Positions 49,404 through 59,098 of a stretch of DNA of 64,000 nt are shown in pieces (the stretch's first letter is position 1; every line of letters starts with the position of its first letter). A program made the translations under genes and the position numbers. The notes beneath the pieces were generated by a model. It had not been told where the DNA came from and searched no databases. It worked only from the letters and a program-made list of their open reading frames with translations. Location of the stretch: positions 682,001-746,000 of the forward strand of contig NZ_CP017689.1 in NCBI RefSeq assembly GCF_001831495.1, in the 5' to 3' direction. Source of the stretch: Thalassotalea crassostreae (GTDB taxonomy: Bacteria; Pseudomonadota; Gammaproteobacteria; Enterobacterales; Alteromonadaceae).

Positions 49404-51236
49404 TTACTCACCGTCTAAGAAACTCTTAAGTTGCTCAGAACGCGAAGGGTGACGCAATTTACGAAGTGCTTTGGCTTCGATTTGACGAATACGTTCACGT
49501 GTTACATCAAATTGCTTACCAACTTCTTCTAACGTGTGGTCGGTATTCATGTCAATACCGAAACGCATACGTAAAACTTTAGCTTCACGAGCAGTTAGAC
49601 CGGCAAGAACTTCATGCGTTGCCGCTTTCAAGTTTTCAGTCGTTGCTGCATCTACTGGAAGTTCACCGCTGCCGTCTTCAATAAAGTCACCTAAGTGCGA
49701 ATCTTCATCATCGCCAATTGGTGTTTCCATTGAGATTGGCTCTTTAGCAATCTTAAGTACCTTTCTGATCTTATCTTCAGGCATTACCATACGTTCTGCT
49801 AATTCTTCTGGTGTAGGCTCTCGACCCATTTCCTGAAGCATTTGACGTGAGATACGGTTTAACTTGTTGATGGTTTCAATCATGTGAACAGGGATACGAA
49901 TAGTACGCGCCTGATCGGCAATTGAACGAGTGATTGCTTGACGGATCCACCAAGTTGCATAAGTTGAAAACTTATAACCACGGCGGTATTCGAATTTATC
50001 AACGGCTTTCATCAAACCAATGTTACCTTCCTGGATTAAATCTAGGAATTGTAAACCACGGTTTGTGTATTTCTTAGCGATTGAAATTACCAAACGTAAG
50101 TTAGCTTCAACCATTTCTTTTTTCGCACGGCGAGCTTTTGCTTCACCGATTGACATACGACGGTTGATATCTTTAATACTTTGAACTGAAAGGTAAGTTT
50201 CTTCTTCAAGGCTAGTAAGTTTATATACACAGCGTTCAATATCGAAAGCAACAATTTTCAGTTTCTCAGAATAGCTATGACCCGCTGCAATTTCAGCTTC
50301 TAACCATTCTGTTTCAGTTTCATGACCAGGGAAAATCTTTATGAAATGTGTTTTTGGCATACCAGCGCCAACAACACAGTGTTTCATAATTAGACGTTCT
50401 TGAACACGAACTCTATCCATTACATCGCGCATGTTTTTAACAAGGCGATCAAATAATTTTGGAATTAGACGGAATTCTTTAAAGCACTCTGCGATAGCAT
50501 CGATTGCAGCTACTGCATCTTCATGTGCACGGCCTTTCTTCTCGATAACTTTGTTAGCTGCTTCGTAAAGACCACGAAGTTCAGTGAATTTTTCGCGAGC
50601 AAGTTCAGGATCTGGACCTGTATCTTCCTCTTCTTCGTCCTCATCATCTTCTTCGTCATCTTCTTTAAGCTGATCATCGCTTAATTCAGAACCGACGTGT
50701 GTCGCAGTTGGCGCAACTTCATCTGGAGCATCAGGATCTAAGAAACCTATAATAAGGTCACTTAAACGTACTTCTTCTGCTTCAAAATTATCCCATTGTT
50801 CTAGCAAGAAATTTATTGCTGGTGGGTATTCAGAAACGCTACGTTGTACTTCGCGGATACCTTCTTCGATACGCTTAGCGATAACAATTTCGCCCTTACG
50901 AGTAAGAAGTTCCACTGTACCCATTTCACGCATATACATGCGAACAGGGTCTGTAGTACGACCGATTTCACTTTCAACAGTAGCAAGTGCTTGAGCTGCA
51001 GCTTCAGCTGCATCTTCATCAGTATTTGCTTCGCTCATCATTAAGTCATCGGCATCAGGTGCATTTTCAAACACTTGAATACCCATGTCGTTAATCATGC
51101 GAACGATGTCTTCAACTTGATCAGAATCGATTATATCTTGTGGGAGATGATCGTTTACCTCAGCAAAAGTTAAATACCCTTGCTCCTTACCTTTTGTGAT
51201 AAGTTCTTTAAGTCTAGATTGTGGGGCTTGATCCAT
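49404..51236 (-). CDS. rpoD: RNA polymerase sigma-70 factor
   Basis: The 610-aa protein has region 1.1 ([26 protein letters not shown]), the acidic non-conserved region with a run of Asp/Glu near 195-208, region 2.3/2.4 ([32 protein letters not shown], about 420-450), region 3 and region 4.2 ([29 protein letters not shown]). This is the primary housekeeping sigma factor. It is the last gene of the macromolecular-synthesis cluster and ends at a terminator. Confidence 0.98.
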   Translation of the reverse strand: MDQAPQSRLKELITKGKEQGYLTFAEVNDHLPQDIIDSDQVEDIVRMINDMGIQVFENAPDADDLMMSEANTDEDAAEAAAQALATVESEIGRTTDPVRMYMREMGTVELLTRKGEIVIAKRIEEGIREVQRSVSEYPPAINFLLEQWDNFEAEEVRLSDLIIGFLDPDAPDEVAPTATHVGSELSDDQLKEDDEEDDEDEEEEDTGPDPELAREKFTELRGLYEAANKVIEKKGRAHEDAVAAIDAIAECFKEFRLIPKLFDRLVKNMRDVMDRVRVQERLIMKHCVVGAGMPKTHFIKIFPGHETETEWLEAEIAAGHSYSEKLKIVAFDIERCVYKLTSLEEETYLSVQSIKDINRRMSIGEAKARRAKKEMVEANLRLVISIAKKYTNRGLQFLDLIQEGNIGLMKAVDKFEYRRGYKFSTYATWWIRQAITRSIADQARTIRIPVHMIETINKLNRISRQMLQEMGREPTPEELAERMVMPEDKIRKVLKIAKEPISMETPIGDDEDSHLGDFIEDGSGELPVDAATTENLKAATHEVLAGLTAREAKVLRMRFGIDMNTDHTLEEVGKQFDVTRERIRQIEAKALRKLRHPSRSEQLKSFLDGE

Positions 51237-51329
51237 TGACGAGAGTCCACCTATTTGGCTATCAAAATACGAACAGTAAAGGACGAAATTATAGCAAGAG
51301 GAATTCAGAAATGCCAGTTAAGTGCAATA

Positions 51330-53090
51330 TTAACTCTGAGCATTGATTAAAGACTGAAGTTCTTGTTTTTCCAACGAGTTTAATTGTCCTAAACGAGCTT
51401 TTTGCAATAATAATTCGGTGCGGTTTTCCACAAACGTGTTTATTATTTTTTCAAGGGTGTCATTAAACACACCTTCTGCTGCGCTGCTATCAATATGGTG
51501 CTCCCATAATAATAGTTTCGCTAATACATTACCTTGTTCAGTGCCACGCCAGCTTTCAATAATTTGACCACTAGTCAAATTTGGGTTCTGCTGGCATTGC
51601 TCCATAAGTTGTTTGAGTAAATCGACCCCTTTAAGTTCAATAGAATCAAGAATCGATAAATCTGGTAATACAGATACTAAATGGGGATGCTCAAGCAATA
51701 ATGCAATAGCTAATCTCACTGGTGTCACTTTTTTTGGTTGCTTTATTGGAGATGTCTTTTTAACTGCTTGATTTTTATTTAGTTTTGCAAGTTGCTGCTC
51801 TGAGCCTGCACCAAATTTATTTGCCAACTCCGTAAAAATAGAGTCTTTTAATATACTATCGGGTAACTTTTGCAGGTACGGCTGGAATGAATCCACTAAC
51901 GCCGCTTTACCTTCCAAAGAATTTATATCAACAGTGCTTAGTAAATGATCGAAAATAAATTGTGACAGTGGTTTTGCATTGTCGAGTATCTCTTCAAATG
52001 CTTGCTGACCTTGCTTACGAACTAAGGTGTCAGGGTCTTCACCGTCTGGTAAAAATACAAATTTTAATGACACACCATCGGAAATAAGCGGCAGGGCATT
52101 ATCCATTGCTCGCCAAGCCGCATCTCGTCCAGCTTTATCACCGTCGTAACAACAGATAACTTCTTTGACCGTGCGAAACATCGTAGTGAGTTGTTCTTCT
52201 GTTGTCGATGTTCCAAGCGAGGCAACCGCATAATCAATGCCATGTTGGGCAAGTGCGACAACATCCATATAGCCTTCAACAACGACTAAGCGAGTCAAGT
52301 TTTTACAATATTTTCGGGCCTCATATAAACCGTAAAGTTCTTGTCCTTTATGGTAAATACGTGTTTCCGGAGAGTTTAGATATTTAGGTGTACCATCATT
52401 TAGAACTCGACCACCAAAACCAATCACACGTCCTCGTTTATCACGAATAGGGAACATGACACGACCACGAAAACGATCATAAGGTCGATTTTTATCTCCT
52501 TGAATTGCCATGCCTAAATCAACCAACTGGCTAGAAGCTTGCGTTGATTTGCCAAACATTGACATCATCCCATCCCAACTATCAGCCGAGTAACCTATGC
52601 TAAATTTCTTGACTATTTCGCCGGTTAATCCGCGATTCTTCAGGTACTCAATGACTTGTTTAGAATCATCATGAGTTTTTAAATTTTGTAGATAAAACTT
52701 GGCAATTTGCTCGAGTAGCTCATAGTCATCTTGTTTTTGCTTGTGAACTATTTGTGCCTGACGCTGCTGTGCTGGCGTCATGTTTGTTTTTTCTCGCTCT
52801 ACTTCTACGCCATTAAATCCAGCGAGTTCTTCTATTGCATCCACAAACTCTAAGCGGTCATATTCCATGATGAAACTAATGGCATTACCATGGGCACCAC
52901 AACCAAAACAGTGATAAAACTGTTTGTCGCGACTTACTGTAAATGAAGGGCTTTTTTCACTATGAAAAGGACAACACGCTTGATAGTTTTTACCAGCTTT
53001 TTTTAATTGTACTTTCGAGTCGACCAAATCAACGATATCGGTGCGAGCAAGTAAATCGTCGATAAAAGTGCGGGGGATCATGCCGGCCAT
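51330..53090 (-). CDS. dnaG: DNA primase
   Basis: The 586-aa protein has the CHC2 zinc motif (CPFHSEKSPSFTVSRDKQFYHCFGCG, about 40-65), the TOPRIM core (VVEGYMDVVALAQHGI, then CCYDGDKAGRDAAWRA near 305-320) and a C-terminal helicase-binding domain. It synthesises RNA primers for the replisome. It lies 93 bp upstream of rpoD on the same strand. The usual partner yqeY/rpsU is 1.4 kb further upstream because two extra genes intervene. Confidence 0.97.
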   Translation of the reverse strand: MAGMIPRTFIDDLLARTDIVDLVDSKVQLKKAGKNYQACCPFHSEKSPSFTVSRDKQFYHCFGCGAHGNAISFIMEYDRLEFVDAIEELAGFNGVEVEREKTNMTPAQQRQAQIVHKQKQDDYELLEQIAKFYLQNLKTHDDSKQVIEYLKNRGLTGEIVKKFSIGYSADSWDGMMSMFGKSTQASSQLVDLGMAIQGDKNRPYDRFRGRVMFPIRDKRGRVIGFGGRVLNDGTPKYLNSPETRIYHKGQELYGLYEARKYCKNLTRLVVVEGYMDVVALAQHGIDYAVASLGTSTTEEQLTTMFRTVKEVICCYDGDKAGRDAAWRAMDNALPLISDGVSLKFVFLPDGEDPDTLVRKQGQQAFEEILDNAKPLSQFIFDHLLSTVDINSLEGKAALVDSFQPYLQKLPDSILKDSIFTELANKFGAGSEQQLAKLNKNQAVKKTSPIKQPKKVTPVRLAIALLLEHPHLVSVLPDLSILDSIELKGVDLLKQLMEQCQQNPNLTSGQIIESWRGTEQGNVLAKLLLWEHHIDSSAAEGVFNDTLEKIINTFVENRTELLLQKARLGQLNSLEKQELQSLINAQS

Positions 53091-53182
53091 AAATTAGAAG
53101 CTAAACCAGAAAATAAGAGTTATTGAACATCTGCTCAACTATATCAGATGACAAAGTAATACAAAACAGATGTTTTGCATTG

Positions 53183-53554
53183 CTAGACATGTTGATCAAA
53201 TAAAATCATGTTGCCATCTGGATCTTTAATTGAAAAACTTGCTGGTCCGTTTTCGCTGTTGATAGATTGGTGTGCGATTTCTATTCCTTGCTGTTCGAAA
53301 TCTTGCTTTAAGTTTCTCACATCTGCAAAGTTATCGATGCTGTTTGCATCTTGATCCCAACCCGGATTAAAGGTCATTATATTGTTATCAAACATTCCTT
53401 GAAATAGGCCAATATTAGTATTGCCGTTTTTCAGGATAAGAAAGTTTTGTTTGATATCTCCGGCGTAAATTTTAAAGCCGATTTGCTCATAAAACGCTAA
53501 TGACTTTTTAATGTCTTTTACCGTTAAACTGATTGAGAAACACCCTAATTCCAT
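53183..53554 (-). CDS. VOC family (glyoxalase/bleomycin-resistance fold) protein
   Basis: The 123-aa protein has the paired beta-alpha-beta-beta-beta modules: CFSISLTVKDIKKSLAFYEQIGFKIY near 5-30 and PASFSIKDPDGNMILFDQH near 104-122. A histidine or glutamate pair typical of metal-dependent VOC enzymes is not clear. The substrate is unknown. It and the following gene sit between yqeY and dnaG, where many relatives have nothing. Confidence 0.85.
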   Translation of the reverse strand: MELGCFSISLTVKDIKKSLAFYEQIGFKIYAGDIKQNFLILKNGNTNIGLFQGMFDNNIMTFNPGWDQDANSIDNFADVRNLKQDFEQQGIEIAHQSINSENGPASFSIKDPDGNMILFDQHV

Positions 53555-53583
53555 AATTTTCTCCTTTGAAGAAAGTACGTTTT

Positions 53584-54372
53584 TTAACTCGTACTATTTT
53601 TGTTTTCTTGTTTGAGTAACTCTAGTAAATTTTTTGCAGACATAATGACTAAGTTATAATCAAATAGTCGATAATCAATTTGCGCAATATGAAAATTCAA
53701 ATCCTGCTCAATAGATTTATATCTCGAAAGGTTGCTCAATTGCTGACTTATATCGTCATTACTGAATTCTACTGGGCATGTTTTAGGCAAATGGGTTACT
53801 GAAATATTGGGCGTTATATAGGTTCGTTGGTCACCACATTTGTCTTTAATCTTGTTTTGAACAAATGCTGAGATATAACTACGAATGCCAGTTCGATAGT
53901 TTGAATCAATATCAAAAATAGAGCTTATTGATGAATTAGTACTGTGGTAGTTTACGATGGCTTTTCTTACATTGACGTTAGGTAGTCTGCTAATGGTGCC
54001 GTTATTCAAAAGCTCATCATAAGTAGAGCGGGCAAATGCCCCTGTGGTTATTTGTGTTGCTTGATACATTTTGATAATAAAATCGCTATCTTTGTTTTGA
54101 TTATCATTCTGTATTGCCAATAAGGTATTTTCAGAAAACTGTTTTGTGACTAAAAAATAGTCGCGAGAAGCTTCCATTATCGCGATATCTTCATTTAAGT
54201 CGTCAATTAATCGTTGATAATACACGGTGAGGCTATTTTCAAATTTTCTTTGCTCGTTCCATTCGGTAACTTGCAAGCCCAAAAATATCCCAGTGACTAC
54301 AACGAGTAGATCAAGAAATACGGCAAACCAATTTTGTTCTTTTATATGTTTGCTAAAGCGACGAAGAATCAT
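53584..54372 (-). CDS. DUF6090-like membrane-anchored protein
   Basis: The 262-aa protein has an N-terminal TM helix (AVFLDLLVVVTGIFLGLQVTEWNEQRKFE, about 17-46), then long helices (YYQRLIDDLNEDIAIMEASRDYF) and cysteines in the C-terminal half (CGDQRTY, CPVEFS). The start resembles DUF6090-type proteins of Bacteroidetes and marine Proteobacteria, in which a TM helix ends in 'W-N-E-x-R'. Function is unknown. It follows the VOC gene by 29 bp on the same strand and lies just after the yqeY terminator. Confidence 0.75.
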   Translation of the reverse strand: MILRRFSKHIKEQNWFAVFLDLLVVVTGIFLGLQVTEWNEQRKFENSLTVYYQRLIDDLNEDIAIMEASRDYFLVTKQFSENTLLAIQNDNQNKDSDFIIKMYQATQITTGAFARSTYDELLNNGTISRLPNVNVRKAIVNYHSTNSSISSIFDIDSNYRTGIRSYISAFVQNKIKDKCGDQRTYITPNISVTHLPKTCPVEFSNDDISQQLSNLSRYKSIEQDLNFHIAQIDYRLFDYNLVIMSAKNLLELLKQENKNSTS

Positions 54373-54476
54373 TTAAAACCCAAAAATAACTAATTATCAT
54401 TTAGTTAAGCACAGTTTGAGTAAATTACATTATGAATTTTTCGATTTTCGATGTGATGTACGTTTTAGTAAATATA

Positions 54477-54514
54477 AAAAAACCGTACATTCTTTCGAAA
54501 GTACGGTTTTTAAT
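54477..54514 (-). terminator. Terminator after yqeY
   Basis: AAACCGTAC and GTACGGTTT pair over nine bases around a 12-nt loop with A and T runs on both sides. On the minus strand it lies about 20 bases after the yqeY stop, separating yqeY from the DUF6090-like gene. Confidence 0.82.
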
Positions 54515-54534
54515 AATATTTTACGAATTGTAAA

Positions 54535-54981
54535 TTAAGAGTTCAGTGCAGCTCTTACCTGACCACTTACTTGGCCCATATCGGCTTTGCCTTGCATTTG
54601 CGGCTTAAGAACACCCATCACTTTACCCATATCTGCCATAGATGCAGCACCGGTAGAAGCAATAGCATCGCTAATTAATTGCGATATTTCTTCAGCAGTT
54701 AACGCTTGTGGAAGAAATTCTTCCAACACACTTATTTCAGCTGATTCAGCAGCGGCTAATTCGTCACGTCCACCTTGGGTGTACATGGCAACAGATTCTT
54801 TGCGCTGTTTAATCATTTTAGTGATTAAGGCTAAGATGTCTGTCTCAGACATTTCTGTCTGACTGTCAATTTTCACTTGCTTAATAGCTGACAAGGCCAT
54901 GCGTATAACGCCAAGACGAGGTTTGTCTTTGGCACGCATGGCTGTCTTCATTTCTTCGTTGAGTTGGTCAAACAAACTCAT
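54535..54981 (-). CDS. YqeY/GatB-like domain protein
   Basis: The 148-aa protein matches the YqeY family: SLFDQLNEEMKTAMRAKDKPRLGVIRMALSAIKQ, KMIKQRKESVAMYTQGGRDELAAAE, and a C-terminal helical bundle (GKVMGVLKPQMQGKADMGQVSGQV). It is related to the tail domain of GatB, which contacts tRNA in the glutamyl-tRNA amidotransferase. Its precise role is unknown. It follows rpsU by 27 bp and is followed by a terminator. Confidence 0.93.
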   Translation of the reverse strand: MSLFDQLNEEMKTAMRAKDKPRLGVIRMALSAIKQVKIDSQTEMSETDILALITKMIKQRKESVAMYTQGGRDELAAAESAEISVLEEFLPQALTAEEISQLISDAIASTGAASMADMGKVMGVLKPQMQGKADMGQVSGQVRAALNS

Positions 54982-55008
54982 AACTAATATTTAAATTTAA
55001 TTAAATGA

Positions 55009-55224
55009 TTAGTATAAACGAACGCGACGAGCGTTCTCGCGAGAAACTTTTTTAGCGTGACGCTTAACAGCGGCAGCTTTCTTACGCTTACGTTCCCAAG
55101 TTGGTTTTTCGAAAGATTCGCGACGACGAACTTCAGAAAGGATACCTGCTTTTTCACATGAACGTTTAAAACGACGTAATGCTACGTCAAACGGTTCGTT
55201 TTCTCTTACTTTAATTACTGGCAT
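55009..55224 (-). CDS. rpsU: 30S ribosomal protein S21
   Basis: ATG 55224 gives the normal 71-aa length, with GAGG/AGGG a few bases upstream. [27 protein letters not shown] and the basic C-terminal end ([12 protein letters not shown]) match S21. It binds the 30S platform and helps start codon selection. It heads the macromolecular-synthesis cluster and is divergent from tsaD. Confidence 0.98.
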   Translation of the reverse strand: MPVIKVRENEPFDVALRRFKRSCEKAGILSEVRRRESFEKPTWERKRKKAAAVKRHAKKVSRENARRVRLY

Positions 55225-55427
55225 TTTTGCCCTCACCTCTAGTGAATACTGCGATACTTGGTAAAATTTAACCAAGCCGATTAAAATTGGTGCAGCATTT
55301 TAATCTGAACGATGCAGCGATGTAAAGTTTTAAATAGCTTTTTATTGAAAACTTGTGGTTAAAATTTGTATCTGGCGCTATGATCCATTTAAATTCCCTT
55401 ATTAATTATAGTTTGAGCCATCAATTT

Positions 55428-56453
55428 ATGCGTATTTTAGGTATAGAAACCTCATGTGATGAAACTGGCATCGCCATTTATGATGAAGAAAAAGGCATAT
55501 TAGCCCATCGATTATACTCTCAAATCGAAGTTCATGCCGATTATGGTGGTGTTGTACCAGAATTAGCGTCACGTGATCATGTCCGTAAAACAATCCCGCT
55601 TATCCAAGAAGCGCTTACTGAAGCAGGATTAACACCGAGCGATTTAGACGGTGTTGCTTATACTGCAGGACCTGGACTTGTCGGTGCTCTGCTTGTTGGT
55701 TGTTCTATTGGACGTTCACTTGCTTATGGTTGGGACTTACCTGCGGTACCCGTTCATCATATGGAAGGGCATTTATTAGCCCCAATGCTTGAAGATGATG
55801 TACCTGAATTTCCATTTGTGGCATTACTGGTCTCAGGTGGACATACAATGTTGGTTAGAGTAAATGGTATTGGCGAGTATGAATTACTCGGTGAGTCAGT
55901 CGATGATGCGGCTGGTGAGGCGTTTGATAAAACGGCCAAACTTTTAGGGCTTGATTACCCTGGTGGACCTGTTTTGGCTAAAATGGCAGAAGACGGTACT
56001 CCCGGTCGATTTAAATTTCCTCGTCCTATGACTAACCGTCCAGGTTTAGATTTTAGTTTTTCAGGATTAAAAACCTTTGCTGCCAATACAGTCCGAGCAG
56101 AAGATGATAGTGAGCAGACTAAAGCTGATATTGCCTATGCCTTTCAAGACGCTGTTATTGATACCTTAGCGATAAAATGTAAAAGAGCGCTTGAGCAATG
56201 TGGCTTAAATCGCTTAGTAATTGCCGGCGGTGTTAGTGCGAATACCGCGCTGCGTGAAAAGCTTGCTGCTGTAATGAAAAAGCTCAATGGTCAAGTTTAT
56301 TATCCACGACCAGAATATTGCACAGACAATGGCGCAATGATTGCATTTGCTGGAATGCAGCGACTAAAATCTGGCGTTCATGAACAATTAACATTTAAGG
56401 CTAACCCGCGTTGGTCACTTGATTCACTTGAGTCAGTCAATGTGAATAATTAG
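55428..56453 (+). CDS. tsaD: tRNA N6-threonylcarbamoyladenosine transferase TsaD
   Basis: ATG 55428 gives the standard 341 aa; an upstream reading to 55353 would add 25 non-conserved residues. The protein has [14 protein letters not shown], the metal motif [10 protein letters not shown] (near 110-119), VSGGHTML and a final [13 protein letters not shown]. With TsaB, TsaC and TsaE it makes t6A37 in ANN-reading tRNAs. It lies divergent to rpsU, the classical arrangement, and ends at a bidirectional terminator. Confidence 0.97.
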   Translation: MRILGIETSCDETGIAIYDEEKGILAHRLYSQIEVHADYGGVVPELASRDHVRKTIPLIQEALTEAGLTPSDLDGVAYTAGPGLVGALLVGCSIGRSLAYGWDLPAVPVHHMEGHLLAPMLEDDVPEFPFVALLVSGGHTMLVRVNGIGEYELLGESVDDAAGEAFDKTAKLLGLDYPGGPVLAKMAEDGTPGRFKFPRPMTNRPGLDFSFSGLKTFAANTVRAEDDSEQTKADIAYAFQDAVIDTLAIKCKRALEQCGLNRLVIAGGVSANTALREKLAAVMKKLNGQVYYPRPEYCTDNGAMIAFAGMQRLKSGVHEQLTFKANPRWSLDSLESVNVNN

Positions 56454-56492
56454 AAACAATGAGTTTATGTTTAATCTTTATGTTTAATAACG

Positions 56493-56525
56493 AAAAAGCC
56501 CGAATAAATTATTCGGGCTTTTTCA
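56493..56525. terminator. Bidirectional terminator between tsaD and plsY
   Basis: AAAAGCCCGAATAA pairs with TTATTCGGGCTTTT over about 13 bases with a very short AT loop, flanked by A and T runs. It serves both convergent genes. Confidence 0.88.
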
Positions 56526-56553
56526 TTTGTGAGTATTGAGGCATAAAATAACT

Positions 56554-57138
56554 TTAGCTACTCAACTTATCCTCTGTACCTTTTACCAATCTTTTTATAT
56601 TGCTGCGATGTTTAAATAGTATCAATAATGACAACATGGTTACTGAGTTTGTATACAAAGGTTTAAGCAACCAGGTATAAACTGGCGCTAGAGAAACCGT
56701 TACAATCGCCGCCAATGATGAATACTTTGTTACTTTTGCCACAATTATCCAGGTGGCAATTAATGCAAAGGCAAATCCCCAACTAATCGGAGCGAGCGCA
56801 CCAAAGGCTGTAGCAACAGCTTTACCACCTTTAAAGCCAAAAAAGATCGGATGCATATGACCTAAGCAGGCTGCAATTGCAATAAAACCAAGATGCAATG
56901 GCTCAACGCCTAACTTAAATGCTCCATAAACAGGGATAGCGCCTTTAAGCATATCAAAAACGAGTACCGCAGCTGCGGTAGGCCTATCGCTCATTCTAAG
57001 GACGTTAGTCGCCCCCGGGTTTTTTGAACCTTGAGTTCTTGGATCAGGTAAACCACGTAACTTACAAATTAAAATCGCACTAGAAATAGAGCCAAAGAAA
57101 TAGGCAGCAATAGCAATGTTAACGGTTAATAACAGCAA
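56554..57138 (-). CDS. plsY: Glycerol-3-phosphate acyltransferase PlsY
   Basis: The 194-aa membrane protein has about five TM helices and the three PlsY motifs: [29 protein letters not shown] (about 36-47) and [18 protein letters not shown] (about 92-109). It transfers acyl groups from acyl-phosphate to glycerol-3-phosphate, the first step of phospholipid synthesis. It is divergent from folB, as in many gammaproteobacteria. Confidence 0.96.
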   Translation of the reverse strand: MLLLTVNIAIAAYFFGSISSAILICKLRGLPDPRTQGSKNPGATNVLRMSDRPTAAAVLVFDMLKGAIPVYGAFKLGVEPLHLGFIAIAACLGHMHPIFFGFKGGKAVATAFGALAPISWGFAFALIATWIIVAKVTKYSSLAAIVTVSLAPVYTWLLKPLYTNSVTMLSLLILFKHRSNIKRLVKGTEDKLSS

Positions 57139-57323
57139 AACGGCCCCTTTTATTGGTAATGATTAATTTGATTCTTTGACTATTATACTAGTATAAATTG
57201 CCGGTTTTACGTGCAATTTCAATCTTTTGCCATTCTATCAGCCATTCTAGTGGTTTTTCCACAGACAAATGGGGTAAAATCGTGCAAATTTAGAATTTTT
57301 ACTGTGAATTGGCCACTTTTATT

Positions 57324-57692
57324 ATGGATGTAGTATTTATTGAAGGTTTGAATGTGCAAACCACCATTGGTTATTACGAATGGGAAAAGAAAATTAAGCA
57401 ATTGTTAGTGTTTGATTTGCAAATGGGTACTGATATTCGCAGCGCTGCGAGTGGTGACGAACTAGCCAAAACATTAGATTATGCTGAAATATCAACCTTG
57501 ATTGATGATTTCTCCAATGCCAATCCAGTTGATTTGATTGAAACATTGGCAGAACGACTCGCCGCTCACTTAATGAATGAATATGGTATTAAGTGGTTAC
57601 GTTTAAAAATTTCTAAGCCAACAGCGGTAAAAGAAGCCAGTGCTGTCGGCGTCATTATCGAACGTGGTACTAAACAGTCGGATTGTTGTTAA
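57324..57692 (+). CDS. folB: Dihydroneopterin aldolase
   Basis: ATG 57324 gives MDVVFIEGLNVQTTIGYYEWE, the family N-terminus; the TTG five codons earlier is less likely. The 122-aa product has the conserved catalytic-region glutamate in GYYEWEKK, LDYAEISTLI, LIETLAERLAAHL and KISKPTAVKEASAVGV. It converts dihydroneopterin to hydroxymethyldihydropterin in folate synthesis. It overlaps folK by one base (TAATG). Confidence 0.96.
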   Translation: MDVVFIEGLNVQTTIGYYEWEKKIKQLLVFDLQMGTDIRSAASGDELAKTLDYAEISTLIDDFSNANPVDLIETLAERLAAHLMNEYGIKWLRLKISKPTAVKEASAVGVIIERGTKQSDCC

Positions 57693-58195
57693 TGGCACAA
57701 GTTTATATTTCCATAGGCAGTAACATTGAACGTGAACAGCAAATTGTATTTGCCGTAAATTCATTGCTACAAGAATTTGCCAATGTCATTTTGTCTTCTG
57801 TTTATGAGTGTGCACCGGTCGGGTTTATCGGTGATAACTTTTATAATCTAGTCGCACTTGTAGAAACGGATAAGTCGCCTAAATATATTGGTGAACTGTT
57901 AAAGAAATTAGAAAAACAACATGGTCGAGTCGATTTCTCTAAAAAATACAGTGCCCGAAAAATGGATTTAGACATACTGCTTTATGATGATCTGATCATC
58001 GATGAGCCAGTACAAGTCCCTCGTGATGAAATCCCTAAAAATGCCTACGTATTAAAACCGTTAGCCGAAATAGCTGCCGATTTAATTCATCCTGTAATAA
58101 ATAAAACCTATCAGCAGTTATGGCAAGAGTACGACCAAAGCAAACAAGCGATTGCAAAAATTGAATTTCAATGGCCTGCAAATTTAGAGGTATAG
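57692..58195 (+). CDS. folK: 2-amino-4-hydroxy-6-hydroxymethyldihydropteridine diphosphokinase
   Basis: ATG 57692 overlaps the folB stop by one base. The 167-aa product has QVYISIGSNIEREQQI, FYNLVALVET and the HPPK signature RKMDLDILLYDDL (about 89-101), then VPRDEIPKNAYVLKPLAEIA. It adds pyrophosphate to hydroxymethyldihydropterin, the step after FolB, so the two genes form a functional pair. Confidence 0.96.
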   Translation: MAQVYISIGSNIEREQQIVFAVNSLLQEFANVILSSVYECAPVGFIGDNFYNLVALVETDKSPKYIGELLKKLEKQHGRVDFSKKYSARKMDLDILLYDDLIIDEPVQVPRDEIPKNAYVLKPLAEIAADLIHPVINKTYQQLWQEYDQSKQAIAKIEFQWPANLEV

Positions 58196-58273
58196 TCTAA
58201 GCTCAGCATTAAACGCTTCAAAACCAAGATAACTTGTTAATAATAAAAACAAAATGCAATTTTAAGGAATAAA

Positions 58274-59071
58274 ATGTCAACCATCGAAACTATTATATTA
58301 GCGCTGATACAGGGCTTAACAGAGTTTTTACCAATATCAAGTTCGGCGCATTTAATATTACCGTCTCAGTTACTTGGTTGGGTTGACCAAGGTTTAGCCT
58401 TTGATGTCGCAGTACACGTTGGAACCTTGCTTGCAGTCATGATTTACTTTCGCCAAGAAGTATCTTCAATGTTTGTTGCTTGGGGCAATTCAATAGTTAA
58501 GAAACAGCACAATCAAGACAGTAAATTGGCCTGGTGGATTATTTTTGCCACCATTCCGGCAGGATTGTTCGGTTTACTCGGTAAAGATTTTATTGAAGAT
58601 AACTTGCGCTCAGCCGCTGTTATCGCCTTAACCACAATTGTATTTGGTTTGTTGCTAGGTTTTGTCGATAAAACCTCTAAACAAAATAAAACCATCGACA
58701 GTTTAGGTTTTAAAGGGGCAATGTATATTGGTTTAGCACAAGCTGTCGCATTAATTCCTGGCACATCACGTTCAGGTATCACCATGACTATGGGCTTAAT
58801 GTTAGGGTTAAGTCGAGACGCAGCAGCTCGTTTTTCATTTTTATTGTCTATTCCTGCAATCGCAATGGCAGGCAGTTATTTAACGTTAAAACTTATTCTC
58901 GAAGCAAACGGTGTCGATTGGGAAGCAATTGCATTAGGTGCTTCAATTGCATTTATTAGCGCTTACGCGTGTATTCATTACTTTTTGATTTTGCTTGATA
59001 AAGTAGGGATGATGCCTTTTGTAATTTACCGCTTAGTACTAGGCGCATTCTTAATTTGGTTTATTGTTTAA
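58274..59071 (+). CDS. uppP: Undecaprenyl-diphosphate phosphatase
   Basis: The 265-aa membrane protein has the two catalytic motifs of the BacA/UppP family: [19 protein letters not shown] (about 11-29) and [36 protein letters not shown] (about 157-192). It recycles undecaprenyl diphosphate to the lipid carrier for peptidoglycan and O-antigen synthesis and is linked to bacitracin resistance. AAGGAA lies upstream. It may be co-transcribed with folK (78-bp gap). Confidence 0.97.
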   Translation: MSTIETIILALIQGLTEFLPISSSAHLILPSQLLGWVDQGLAFDVAVHVGTLLAVMIYFRQEVSSMFVAWGNSIVKKQHNQDSKLAWWIIFATIPAGLFGLLGKDFIEDNLRSAAVIALTTIVFGLLLGFVDKTSKQNKTIDSLGFKGAMYIGLAQAVALIPGTSRSGITMTMGLMLGLSRDAAARFSFLLSIPAIAMAGSYLTLKLILEANGVDWEAIALGASIAFISAYACIHYFLILLDKVGMMPFVIYRLVLGAFLIWFIV

Positions 59072-59098
59072 AACCTTAGTTAGAAGTTAAGGAAAGCG

